This document shows positions 1 through 8,344 of a stretch of DNA of 64,000 bases, piece after piece (the stretch's first letter is position 1; every line of letters begins with the position of its first letter). This stretch comes from Algibacter sp. L3A6. GTDB taxonomy: Bacteria > Bacteroidota > Bacteroidia > Flavobacteriales > Flavobacteriaceae. The notes beneath the pieces were generated by a model that had not been told where the DNA came from, did no database searches, and saw only the letters and a program-made list of their open reading frames with translations. A program made the translations under genes and the position numbers. The DNA is taken from the NCBI RefSeq assembly GCF_009796825.1, contig NZ_CP047030.1:4028501-4092500 (forward strand), written 5' to 3'.

Positions 1-872
1 ATATATCTTTCTTAGAATATAATATTACGTTTGAAAACGATACCGTAATCGCTAGAAACACACCAACCACTAACCCTATTTACTTTCTGTATTGTGCAGA
101 AGGGCAAATGAGTCACGGGTTTGGATTAAACAGTAAACAACGCTCTTTAAACCAGTTTCAAACTGGAATATTTGCCAGCGACCCGCATAAAACAAGCTGT
201 TTCTTTTTTAGAAAAGGACAAACAGTAAAATTCTCTAACATTAGTTTCGATACAAAATCTGATAGTGAAGATGCCGATGCTATAAACCTATTGCAAACCC
301 AACTTTTAAAAACTTTTATGCCAAAAGGTGACAAAGAAATTTTTGCATACATAGGCTCTTATAACTTGAGAATTTCAGAAAAAATACAACAATTAGAAGC
401 TATTAAGCAAAAAGGTATTGTTAGACAATTATTAACTAACGGTATTGTACACATGATTTTGGCTTTAGAAATTGAGCAACACAACGAGGATACTAAAAAT
501 GGTGTAACCAACTTCGGGTCTTTAAGCAGAAGCGAAATGGATACCATTAACGAGTTATCTAACTTTATACAAAACTACCCGGAAATTAAATATACACTGG
601 CTTACTTAAGTAAAAAAGGTGGTATGTCTCCGGCAAAATTACAAGAAGGTTTTAAATTATTGCACAACCGTACGGTATCGGACTTTATTAGAAACACCCG
701 TGTGGAAACTGCTGAAAACCTATTGAAAACAACGGACTTAAATATCTCTGAAATTGTTTACACCGTTGGTTTAACAAGTAGAAGTTATTTTTCTAAAATT
801 TTTAAAGAAAAATATAACTGTAGCCCAAAGTATTACCAAGAAAATCAATATTCGGTAGCTGTAACAGCCTAA
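1..872 (+). CDS. AraC-family transcriptional regulator, 5' end outside the window
   Basis: The reading frame is open from base 3 with no stop upstream of the first ATG at 108, so the gene begins left of the window and the ATG at 108 is internal; 289 residues are visible. The last ~100 residues form an AraC/XylS double helix-turn-helix, with the typical pattern of a recognition helix followed by an RSYFSKIFKEKY segment and a CSPKYYQ end. The part before it is a helical region of unknown ligand. It would act as a DNA-binding regulator; the target is unknown. A strong hairpin terminator follows 40 bases after the stop. Confidence 0.85.
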   Translation, partial: ISFLEYNITFENDTVIARNTPTTNPIYFLYCAEGQMSHGFGLNSKQRSLNQFQTGIFASDPHKTSCFFFRKGQTVKFSNISFDTKSDSEDADAINLLQTQLLKTFMPKGDKEIFAYIGSYNLRISEKIQQLEAIKQKGIVRQLLTNGIVHMILALEIEQHNEDTKNGVTNFGSLSRSEMDTINELSNFIQNYPEIKYTLAYLSKKGGMSPAKLQEGFKLLHNRTVSDFIRNTRVETAENLLKTTDLNISEIVYTVGLTSRSYFSKIFKEKYNCSPKYYQENQYSVAVTA

Positions 873-913
873 TTAATAAACAAGTTTTTGGGATATACTC
901 CCGAAATAACAAT

Positions 914-946
914 GAAAAAATCCGCTAGCTTAGCGGATTTTTTGTT
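914..946 (+). terminator. Rho-independent terminator after the AraC-type regulator
   Basis: A perfect inverted repeat (AATCCGCTA / TAGCGGATT) with a 3-base loop is flanked by an A run on the left and a T run on the right, so it could work in both directions. It separates the regulator from the accessory genes to the right. Confidence 0.85.
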
Positions 947-1077
947 TTTGGGAAGGTTTGGGTTGAGTTTAATTTGGGTACGAAATTGTTAAAAACTCTT
1001 ACAAGTTGTTAATCAATATTTTGAGTTTAGTGAAATGGTTTTTATATGTTTGTTGTAAGTAATTTGAGCAAACCTTT

Positions 1078-1518
1078 ATGAGTAGACTAAAAATTTTTAT
1101 AAGCATTTTAATTCTGACCATAACATTTAGTAGTTGTGGAAATAAAGAGAATGAAGAAAACACCAACTCAAAAACTGAATTAGAAAAAGTTGAATTTCCC
1201 AAGAAAGTTTTTACCGAATCAGAAATTGCTAAATACACAGTTTCTGCGATTATGAATCAATCACCTGAAATAATTAAAGTAAAAGACAATATCGGAATTT
1301 ATATCGTTTCGTATACTCGAAAGGATGATGGGGAAAAGTTTGATTACAAGATTAAGATTAGCGGAAACAAAGTTTCCTGGGGAACTAGTGATGGAAGATG
1401 GAGAGACACTAAATTTGACGAGAAAATAAAGTATTCTGAAAAAGATAATAAACTAAAAATCATACAGACTTTTGAAAATGGTTCTGAAATTGTAAAAGAA
1501 TTTAAAAAAACAGAATAA
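1078..1518 (+). CDS. Hypothetical lipoprotein
   Basis: This 146-residue protein starts with a hydrophobic signal peptide ending in a lipobox (SSCG, Cys about residue 20), so it should be a lipidated periplasmic or outer-membrane protein. The mature part is charged (Lys/Glu-rich) and predicted beta-rich; no family was recognised. It is followed after 4 bases by another small gene of unknown function, suggesting co-transcription. It is the first gene of a cluster of poorly conserved small proteins (1078-5048). Confidence 0.7.
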   Translation: MSRLKIFISILILTITFSSCGNKENEENTNSKTELEKVEFPKKVFTESEIAKYTVSAIMNQSPEIIKVKDNIGIYIVSYTRKDDGEKFDYKIKISGNKVSWGTSDGRWRDTKFDEKIKYSEKDNKLKIIQTFENGSEIVKEFKKTE

Positions 1519-1522
1519 ATAA

Positions 1523-2020
1523 ATGAATTTGAAGATTATTGATAATGACGGTTTTTTAGCATTAGTTGATTCAAATAAATATAAATCTTTTATAACGGAA
1601 GATTGGGAATTTGAACAACTGACTTCTCACTTTATTGAACAATCAAATAAAGGACATATGGCTATTTGGAGAACAGGAGATGAAGGAGATGAATGGAATA
1701 TTAGAATTGAAAAAGAAAAGACTGGTAAAGATTGTTTTAGAGAATTTGAAACTAAAATAAATGTTACTGACGGACAATTGTTCTTAACAGAATATGCTGA
1801 TTTAACTATGTCTGCATCTTATCATAATTCTAAAATTCCATCGAAACATAATTCGGATTTAAATATACAATTAGACAACGGACTCTATAACGTGATTATC
1901 AGACAACTTTTCAATCCTGATATTGACTATAGTGAAACAAAAGTTCATTTTGAGATTGTATTTAGAAAGACAGAAACTAATAAAATCAATAATATTAATA
2001 AGATAATGTGGTTTAATTGA
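1523..2020 (+). CDS. Hypothetical protein in an immunity-like gene cluster
   Basis: A 165-residue cytoplasmic protein with no signal peptide or membrane segment. It is acidic and Trp-containing, with predicted beta strands alternating with short helices. No family was recognised. It begins 4 bases after the preceding lipoprotein gene. Its size, composition and closeness to a SUFU-domain gene are what one expects of a toxin-immunity type protein, but that is inference from context only. The downstream spacer carries a small perfect inverted repeat at 2039-2056. Confidence 0.65.
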   Translation: MNLKIIDNDGFLALVDSNKYKSFITEDWEFEQLTSHFIEQSNKGHMAIWRTGDEGDEWNIRIEKEKTGKDCFREFETKINVTDGQLFLTEYADLTMSASYHNSKIPSKHNSDLNIQLDNGLYNVIIRQLFNPDIDYSETKVHFEIVFRKTETNKINNINKIMWFN

Positions 2021-2142
2021 GGAAAACGTTATACAACAACATATTTATCAATATGTGCAATTAGTACTCAACCTAAAGGTTCTTCTATTTACAAAGCCAC
2101 CAAATACTTGACGCTATCAAATATTAAAAAAACATAACTAAC

Positions 2143-2745
2143 ATGAATTTTGAATCATCTCCAGGTTGGGACGCTATAGATAATATTTTGAATAAAATTT
2201 ATAGCAATCAAAAACCTAAACATTTTGCCCCTGAAACGCCATTTAACTTAGGAGGTAGTGCCCCTTTAGATGGTGTTAGCGTTTATTATGATAAGGAAAA
2301 TGGATTTTACCACTACATAACTTACGGATTAACTGAACTCCACCAAAAGGAATCTGACAACGACGAATATAGTGGCTGGGGATTTGAATTAACTTTTAAG
2401 CTGAAATCAAATTCTAAAATGAATAATGCTCCTAAATGGCCAGTTAACATGCTACAAGAAATAGCAAAAATCGTTTTCGATAAAGAGCTTGAATTTGATG
2501 AATTTAATACGTTATCATCTGGCCCCATTACGAGTGAAAAATCTTCTATAAATGGATTATTGTTTATATTAGATAATCAACTTGGCGAAAGAGACTCGGA
2601 ATATGGGAAATTTAAATTTTTACAAATATTCGGGTTAACAGAAAAGGAATTTGATAGAATTACAAACAAAACTATAGACCGCAGAGATTTAATAAAAAGA
2701 GAACAAGTAAAAAATCCTTTATTAATCACTGATATAAATAAATAA
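2143..2745 (+). CDS. SUFU (suppressor of fused) domain protein
   Basis: This 200-residue protein matches the bacterial suppressor-of-fused domain over nearly its whole length: an N-terminal helix with GWDAID, then a GGSAPLDGVSVY segment, a YSGWGFELTFKL strand and a late QIFGLTEKEFD segment. Bacterial SUFU proteins are known mainly as immunity proteins in polymorphic toxin systems, where they neutralise a cognate toxin in the cytoplasm. There is no signal peptide. No toxin gene (RHS, VgrG or secreted nuclease) lies next to it, so it may be an orphan immunity gene. The SUFU assignment is fairly firm; the immunity role is inferred. Confidence 0.8.
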   Translation: MNFESSPGWDAIDNILNKIYSNQKPKHFAPETPFNLGGSAPLDGVSVYYDKENGFYHYITYGLTELHQKESDNDEYSGWGFELTFKLKSNSKMNNAPKWPVNMLQEIAKIVFDKELEFDEFNTLSSGPITSEKSSINGLLFILDNQLGERDSEYGKFKFLQIFGLTEKEFDRITNKTIDRRDLIKREQVKNPLLITDINK

Positions 2746-2796
2746 TAAGGATTAAAAAATCACCTATCCCCAATAACCTAAGTTAGTTTATCTAAA

Positions 2797-3918
2797 ATGA
2801 AAAACATCTCACATCAATTATATCAAAAAGAAACAGAAAAAATACTAAAACTGACTTTGAATGATACAACAATGACTTCTCTATCAGGAAAATTAAACAA
2901 ATTAAGAAAAACTGAAAAATTTTTTTCAACGCCTCAAGAAGCTATAAAGGCATTCACAAAAAAAGAATGGGAAGCTATAAAAAAAGGGTTCAATTTACAT
3001 AACGAGAATGCAAAAACAGGAGAACCAATTTTACACACCTACATTGGTGGAGGTTATACTGGTGCTTTATCTTTTCAACACACACCTAATGGAACTTATG
3101 TCTATAAGAATATTGAACAAACTGATTATTTAATTTTAAAAGATAATCTAGGGATCACTCTTGAAGAGGTACAGTTACCAGAACAATTAGCTTGGGATAT
3201 AGAATACATTACTAAAACCAACTCTCTTATATTAAATCTTGATCATTATGTTTATGAATATCAAATTGAAAAGAATAAATTCAATGATCTAAGTGATGAA
3301 AAAGATAATGGAGACTGCTTCGTTTCGGTTTCACAAGACCTAATTGCCTATGCGAAAAATGATAAAATTTTTATTAAAAATAATCAAAATAATGTGTTGC
3401 TAAGCCAAAGCTACCAAGTTAACACTACAAGCGACGATTATTCTTTTTGTGGTAAATTATCTAGTGATGGTAAATTATTAGCTTTTCATAATAAAAAAGG
3501 AGAAATTAAAGTTTTGAATACAAAAACAGGTGAAGTTGTAAATAAAATCATTGGAGATTTTGAAACAATCAAACAAATCGAATTTACAGAGAACAACACC
3601 TTGTTAGTTACAAAAGAAGATTATGGAACTTGGAGAATGCGATATTTTAATTTAACTGAAAATAAAGAGATTAAAATAGAAGGCCTTAAAATACCTTCAT
3701 ACGCTCCAATTGTTATGAATTTCTGCTTTAATAATGACCAATCTAAATTAGTTATTATTGACAGAACAAATGTTGCCTATATATTTGATTTTAGGAAAAA
3801 GGAATTTTTATACAGTTTTAAAATTCAACATGCAGTTCAAACATCCAATGCTAAATTTATTAACGAAACTTTAGCTGTAAGAACAGATTATGGTTGTTTT
3901 AGTATCTATAATGTTTGA
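2797..3918 (+). CDS. Beta-propeller (WD40-like) protein with WGR-tail-like N-terminus
   Basis: A 373-residue cytoplasmic protein. Residues about 25-75 (ending KKEWEAIKKGF) resemble the end of a WGR-like domain of bacterial MolR-type proteins. From about residue 85 on, repeated strands such as SSDGKLLAFHN and FNNDQSKLVIID look like WD40/YVTN propeller blades, which usually act as protein-binding scaffolds. No catalytic motif is visible. It lies 51 bases after the SUFU gene, in the same orientation, and probably belongs to the same accessory cluster. Confidence 0.6.
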   Translation: MKNISHQLYQKETEKILKLTLNDTTMTSLSGKLNKLRKTEKFFSTPQEAIKAFTKKEWEAIKKGFNLHNENAKTGEPILHTYIGGGYTGALSFQHTPNGTYVYKNIEQTDYLILKDNLGITLEEVQLPEQLAWDIEYITKTNSLILNLDHYVYEYQIEKNKFNDLSDEKDNGDCFVSVSQDLIAYAKNDKIFIKNNQNNVLLSQSYQVNTTSDDYSFCGKLSSDGKLLAFHNKKGEIKVLNTKTGEVVNKIIGDFETIKQIEFTENNTLLVTKEDYGTWRMRYFNLTENKEIKIEGLKIPSYAPIVMNFCFNNDQSKLVIIDRTNVAYIFDFRKKEFLYSFKIQHAVQTSNAKFINETLAVRTDYGCFSIYNV

Positions 3919-4014
3919 AAAAAGGAACTCCCCCAATGCCCCTTAGAGGAATTTAAAAAACCACATAATAAAATGAATATGACGATGAATAGAAATACAC
4001 TTATACTAAACTAA

Positions 4015-4527
4015 ATGGAAAAATATAAAATAGTTTTTGAAAACTCTTTATCAGGAAAAAAGGGTGTAGAAACTACAGTCTCTTCTACTAAGGAAGTCAT
4101 AGAACACTATAAAAGTATCAATTGGTTTGAATTACTCAAAAAAGCAACACCTGAAAACCAGAATGATTCGGATATCATGGATGATAATTCTTGGAATTTT
4201 TCAATAGAATATGAAAAGTACAAAAAAGAATATATACTTCATATTTATCCGCACCTTTACCCTACTCCAAGTTTAAAACCCGATGATATTAAATTAGTTA
4301 TTGAATTTAAAGAATCTAACATAGTACCGACTTCAAAATTCGTTCAATTTTTTGGAGGTTCGAAAGTGAAAAAAGTTGAACAATATAAAACGGAGGCCAC
4401 AGATTTATTGCAAGAAGACATATTGGAATATTTAAAAGATTTTTTAAACACCAACCATATGAATTTAAAAAAGCTTAATTCTAATGAATTTGACACCATG
4501 TTTGAGAGAATTTGTAAAGCTTATTAA
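4015..4527 (+). CDS. Hypothetical protein in an immunity-like gene cluster
   Basis: A 170-residue soluble protein without signal peptide. It begins with a beta strand (KYKIVFENS), has a Trp-containing middle and an acidic helical C-terminus. No family was recognised. It precedes the next gene by only 2 bases, so the pair is probably translated together. The flanking genes (SUFU protein, other short hypotheticals) suggest an immunity or accessory role, which is inference only. Confidence 0.6.
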   Translation: MEKYKIVFENSLSGKKGVETTVSSTKEVIEHYKSINWFELLKKATPENQNDSDIMDDNSWNFSIEYEKYKKEYILHIYPHLYPTPSLKPDDIKLVIEFKESNIVPTSKFVQFFGGSKVKKVEQYKTEATDLLQEDILEYLKDFLNTNHMNLKKLNSNEFDTMFERICKAY

Positions 4528-4529
4528 AA

Positions 4530-5048
4530 ATGAAAACTCATCAAGTTATTTTTGAAAAAATACAGGCAATTTTAACTAAACATTTAGGAGAGAGACTAAC
4601 CGTTGATATAGATAAATATGATGATGGATATACAGAAACTCGCCTTATAATAACGGATACTGATATTTGGATCACTTGTGATGATAGTGAAATAACTATT
4701 GGCAGCGGATTTAATCACCGGCACTATTATCCGGAATTTGACAGCATGGATAAAGTTGTTGACGATTTATTTAATTTATTCACTCAAAAGAAACGAATAA
4801 CAAAGTATTACAAAGGCAACACTTGCTATAAGAAAAGAACAGAAATCGAAATTGGAGCATCAAACTATAAAGAATTAAGTACTTCTTCTACCTGGCTTTT
4901 TCCATTTTGGAAACCTACAAAAGAAGAAATACTTTATGAAGATAAACTGATTGAGAAAGCCGAAATTTTATCTGACATTGAAGATATTAAAAACTACGTT
5001 CTAGCATCTACAACATCTTCTATCAATAGCTCAAAAACCAATATTTAA
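4530..5048 (+). CDS. Hypothetical protein in an immunity-like gene cluster
   Basis: A 172-residue soluble protein. The first half has alternating strands with many acidic and aromatic residues; the second half includes a WLFPFWKPTKEE segment and a helical end. No known family was assigned. It starts 2 bases after the preceding gene. Its 3' end overlaps by 4 bases the stop of the oppositely oriented membrane protein gene at 5045-5644, so the two converge with no terminator between them. Confidence 0.6.
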   Translation: MKTHQVIFEKIQAILTKHLGERLTVDIDKYDDGYTETRLIITDTDIWITCDDSEITIGSGFNHRHYYPEFDSMDKVVDDLFNLFTQKKRITKYYKGNTCYKKRTEIEIGASNYKELSTSSTWLFPFWKPTKEEILYEDKLIEKAEILSDIEDIKNYVLASTTSSINSSKTNI

Positions 5049-5644
5049 GACTTCGTTTTAGGATTATACATAACGATAATCTGAATTACAATAGCCAACA
5101 GAACCAATATAAAGATTTCAATTTGAGTGAATAATTCTACCGAATCAAGCGCGCGCTTACTAATAGACATTTGTCTGTTTCCTTCTGTAAGTTGTATTTT
5201 AGATAAATCGCTGAGGTTTGTTTTTAAGCTTTCAATATGTTTAATCACATTAGCATTATCAGCATAATTAGAGTTTAAAAACTTTGTTTCAGCATCTACC
5301 AACAACTTAACGTTTTGTTTTAAATCTGTAAATACATTCTCCTCTTGCGAGGTTAATTTTGTTTCCTCAAATCTAGAAACCAAAGCTTCTATATTATGGT
5401 TAACTTTTGAGTTTTTACTATCAAAAAAAGTAGAATCGGATATGGCTACGGCTAATTCCTTTTCTTGAACAGATTTTAGCATTTCAAAAATTAAATCGTT
5501 CGCCACTAATCTGTCTTCGTAAATTGTAACCACAGAATCACGAACGCGAACAAAATTGTTCTTATCGATTAAGTTAGTTGCAATGATTAAAACAAAAACC
5601 ATTAATATTCCAAGTATCCACTTTAATTTATTATAAAACCCCAT
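5045..5644 (-). CDS. Membrane protein with a chemoreceptor-type four-helix-bundle sensor
   Basis: The 199-residue protein has one membrane helix at residues ~8-25, an extracytoplasmic, almost entirely helical stretch of ~145 residues, and a second membrane helix at ~174-193 followed by a short basic tail. This is the layout of the 4HB_MCP-type ligand-binding module of methyl-accepting chemotaxis proteins, but HAMP, signalling and kinase domains are all absent, so it cannot signal as a classical receptor. It may be a free-standing sensor or adaptor. No partner kinase gene is adjacent. Confidence 0.6.
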   Translation of the reverse strand: MGFYNKLKWILGILMVFVLIIATNLIDKNNFVRVRDSVVTIYEDRLVANDLIFEMLKSVQEKELAVAISDSTFFDSKNSKVNHNIEALVSRFEETKLTSQEENVFTDLKQNVKLLVDAETKFLNSNYADNANVIKHIESLKTNLSDLSKIQLTEGNRQMSISKRALDSVELFTQIEIFILVLLAIVIQIIVMYNPKTKS

Positions 5645-5930
5645 ATTTTATAGCTTTTTAGAGATTAAACGTTAATTGTAAATATACAAAAAAGGGGGTG
5701 AATCTAGGTCCACAATACACTCTGAGGAAGCACGTATTTCCTAAATTTTCGTTAAAATTTTCCATCTATAATTTGTCTTTAGACTTTGGTGCTTAGATCA
5801 CGCTTATTGTGCCTATCCTGATTTTATAAAAAACTTCCATCATCGAGACAAACAAACTGTAAGAAATAAAAAATAAATTGACTACCTATTGTAATAATAG
5901 TAGATATTCTCAAATTATATACATTTACAA

Positions 5931-6749
5931 ATGATTAAAACTAAAAATCTAATGCAACAAGTAACAATCAATTTTTCTATTTTATTCATCTTACTTTTCT
6001 CTGTAACAAGTTGTAATAAACTTGAGGAAAAAGCATCTTCTGATAAAAAAACAAAAAATGAAGTTTTAGTTTTAGGCACAATACACGGCGGGCACCTTAC
6101 CGATAGTGTTTACAACATAGATTATCTCCAAAAGTTAATAACAGAAATAAATCCAGATTATATATTAACAGAGATTCCTCCAAAGGCATTTAAAACAGCC
6201 ATGGACGGGTTTAAAAGAGATGATAGTATTTCGGAGCCTCGTACCATGCGTTTTCCTGAATATATTGATGTTATTTTTCCGTTATCAAAGAAAATGAAGT
6301 TTGAAATTATACCCACAGCTGGATGGACAAAATATATGGCAGCCGAACGTGGGGCCAAATTAAGAGCCATTCGCCAAGACACTTCGAGAGCTGATGATTG
6401 GGCTGAATATGTAAAAGGAAATAAACTTTCGGATTCTTTATATTTGGCTAGTGATAAAATAAATAATCCATACTTTATCCATACAAATGAATATGACAGC
6501 ATTCAAGATATAGGCCTGCAAACGTATAATAAATTGTTTAATGATGAACTTGGTCTTGGTGGCTGGGAAAATATTAATATCGCACATTATTGGAATATTG
6601 AAAAGGCTTTAGAAAAACACCGTTATCAAGGAAAACGCATATTAATTACATATGGCGCTGGACATAAGGGTTGGTTTTTAAAGGAATTACGTAAACGTGA
6701 TGATATTGAATTATTAGAGATGAAACCTTTTTTAGATGCTATTGAATAA
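5931..6749 (+). CDS. TraB/Tiki-like domain lipoprotein
   Basis: A 272-residue protein with an N-terminal signal peptide and lipobox (TSCN). The mature part shows features of the TraB/Tiki/EreA-like hydrolase fold: an early GTIHGGH motif, an ILTEIPP segment with a conserved Glu about 35 residues later, and a late GAGHKGWF motif containing the second His. Tiki proteins are metalloproteases and related bacterial members are thought to be hydrolases; activity here is inferred from the fold. The gene stands alone, with 286 bases upstream and 201 downstream free of genes. Confidence 0.65.
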   Translation: MIKTKNLMQQVTINFSILFILLFSVTSCNKLEEKASSDKKTKNEVLVLGTIHGGHLTDSVYNIDYLQKLITEINPDYILTEIPPKAFKTAMDGFKRDDSISEPRTMRFPEYIDVIFPLSKKMKFEIIPTAGWTKYMAAERGAKLRAIRQDTSRADDWAEYVKGNKLSDSLYLASDKINNPYFIHTNEYDSIQDIGLQTYNKLFNDELGLGGWENINIAHYWNIEKALEKHRYQGKRILITYGAGHKGWFLKELRKRDDIELLEMKPFLDAIE

Positions 6750-6950
6750 AAAGAAGTTATTGAAACAGAATGGTTAAAGACAAGCATTGTGATTTATGCG
6801 AAGTTTTAAAAGAAATTTAAATACAGGCTTACCTTGTAACCTAAATTATAAAAAACCTGAGGCTTAATATGCTTATCTCATATAAATTCATTAAATTAGT
6901 TATTCACTCAAGTACGGGTAAAACCTAATTATAAACTAAAAATTCAAACC

Positions 6951-7175
6951 ATGGAAAAGACTTCGATAATACTTTTAGCAATAAGCCTTTTTATAGCAAT
7001 CACTTTTCTATATTGGAGATTAACTCGTGCTTATGCCGAAAAGGAATACGGTAAAAACATTTGGAAACAATGGGGAACACGTACTTTTTATTGGCAAGGT
7101 GCTCTATACTTTAGTGGAGGACTAACAGTTGCCTTAATTTTTGTGTTAAAATCAGCAAGTGTCTTAATATTTTAA
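6951..7175 (+). CDS. Small two-helix membrane protein
   Basis: A 74-residue protein with two hydrophobic segments (residues ~5-23 and ~48-70) joined by a basic, aromatic loop (KNIWKQWGTRTFYW). It is likely an inner-membrane protein. No family was recognised. The next gene starts 20 bases downstream, so they probably form a two-gene unit. Confidence 0.6.
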   Translation: MEKTSIILLAISLFIAITFLYWRLTRAYAEKEYGKNIWKQWGTRTFYWQGALYFSGGLTVALIFVLKSASVLIF

Positions 7176-7195
7176 TACATAAAATCTCCTAGACA

Positions 7196-7657
7196 TTGAA
7201 TATCTCATCCCTATTAAAATCTCACAGAGAAGATATTATTTTGAGTCTAGGTATTGAAGGTTTAAAAGAAAAACTCAATGAAGATATAGAAACGTTTCAT
7301 TTTAGATGGGAATCTGAGACGCGTTTTATTATCAGTTTAAAGTTCTCGTTCGGTTCTAGCTTAACTTTCGACACACATTATCACAACACAAAAAGTGATA
7401 TCATAGCCAAAGGAAATTTAACCGAGTTGTCCAGTTCAAAAACTAAAATATCTTTAGAAACTAAAAGCAGATATTGGTTAATATTTTTACTTTTTCTTCC
7501 CATACTTATGCTAATAATAGATTTATGGTTGCAAATAGGCATTTTTATACCAGCTTATTTTATTTTCCCGATATTATTTTTAATACTCACTAATGCGATG
7601 CGGAATGAGGATAAACGGTTAATAAGAAATTTTAAAACTTATTTACATCAAAATTAG
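7196..7657 (+). CDS. Membrane-anchored hypothetical protein (TTG start)
   Basis: The 153-residue frame has a stop just two codons upstream of a TTG at 7196 and the first ATG lies in the second half of the protein, so TTG is the only sensible start. Residues 1-90 are soluble with a beta-rich pattern; two adjacent hydrophobic segments (~95-112 and ~115-132) form a hairpin in the membrane, followed by a basic tail. No family was recognised. A terminator follows after the stop. Confidence 0.55.
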   Translation: MNISSLLKSHREDIILSLGIEGLKEKLNEDIETFHFRWESETRFIISLKFSFGSSLTFDTHYHNTKSDIIAKGNLTELSSSKTKISLETKSRYWLIFLLFLPILMLIIDLWLQIGIFIPAYFIFPILFLILTNAMRNEDKRLIRNFKTYLHQN

Positions 7658-7663
7658 AAAACA

Positions 7664-7698
7664 AAAAAACGGTAAGAGCTTCCTCTTACCGTTTTTTC
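7664..7698. terminator. Bidirectional terminator between convergent genes
   Basis: Perfect 8-bp GC-containing stem (GGTAAGAG / CTCTTACC) with a 4-base loop, extended by an A run on the left and a T run on the right. It ends the membrane protein gene to the left and dps to the right. Confidence 0.9.
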
Positions 7699-7720
7699 TT
7701 TTTCTAGCAATTTTTATTTT

Positions 7721-8212
7721 CTATTTAAACGTTTTTAAAGACGAACGTAACATCCAAGCCATTTGCTCATGCATTTGCATAATACCGGTAATAAAATCGG
7801 CTGTACCTTCATCATTATGTGCTTCGGCGTTGTCGCCAATATTTTCTCTTATAAATTTAATCACTGTTTCGTGATCTTCTAATAAAACCTTCATAAAACT
7901 AGCACTATCATTAGTGTCTGGTCCGTTTTCTTTCAATTCAGAAAGTTCTATAAACTGTTGCATACTTCCTGGCGAATAAAAGCCTAACATACGGATACGT
8001 TCTGCAACTTCGTCAATAGTATTTTCTAGTTTTCCATATTCTTCTTCAAAGAACACATGCTTACTATGAAAATCAATTCCTTCAACATTCCAGTGCGCGT
8101 TTCTGTATTTAGTATACATTACATATTCATCGGCAAGTAGTTGCTTTAACATTTCTACTACTGCTTTTCTATTATCTTTCTTAATGCCTATGGCTGCTGT
8201 TGTTGTTTCCAT
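7721..8212 (-). CDS. dps: Dps family DNA-binding ferritin-like protein
   Basis: The 163-residue protein is a typical Dps, a dodecameric cytoplasmic mini-ferritin that oxidises Fe(II) with hydrogen peroxide and protects DNA in starvation and oxidative stress. The inter-subunit ferroxidase ligands are visible: H40 in AHWNV, D67 and E71 in the DEVAERI helix. Length matches the family. The N-terminal tail contains Lys and Arg but is short, so DNA binding is not certain. It is a single gene with its own terminator. Confidence 0.93.
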   Translation of the reverse strand: METTTAAIGIKKDNRKAVVEMLKQLLADEYVMYTKYRNAHWNVEGIDFHSKHVFFEEEYGKLENTIDEVAERIRMLGFYSPGSMQQFIELSELKENGPDTNDSASFMKVLLEDHETVIKFIRENIGDNAEAHNDEGTADFITGIMQMHEQMAWMLRSSLKTFK

Positions 8213-8344
8213 TTTCTTTATTTTTTTATGATTATAGTATAAAGATACTAGTAATCAAGGGCTTCGATTAACGCTAAACATTTAATAATTAGCGCTAAAA
8301 AACTACAGCTCCAAACCACCATATTTTACGCCCTAACCATGGGC

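Noticed and set aside
2797..3918. Beta-propeller protein as a toxin
   Set aside because: No toxin motif, signal or secretion domain is visible; a scaffold role is more likely.
6770..6820. Sixteen-codon open frame with a HCDLC motif after the TraB-like gene
   Set aside because: Too short, no ribosome-binding context and no family match; likely chance.
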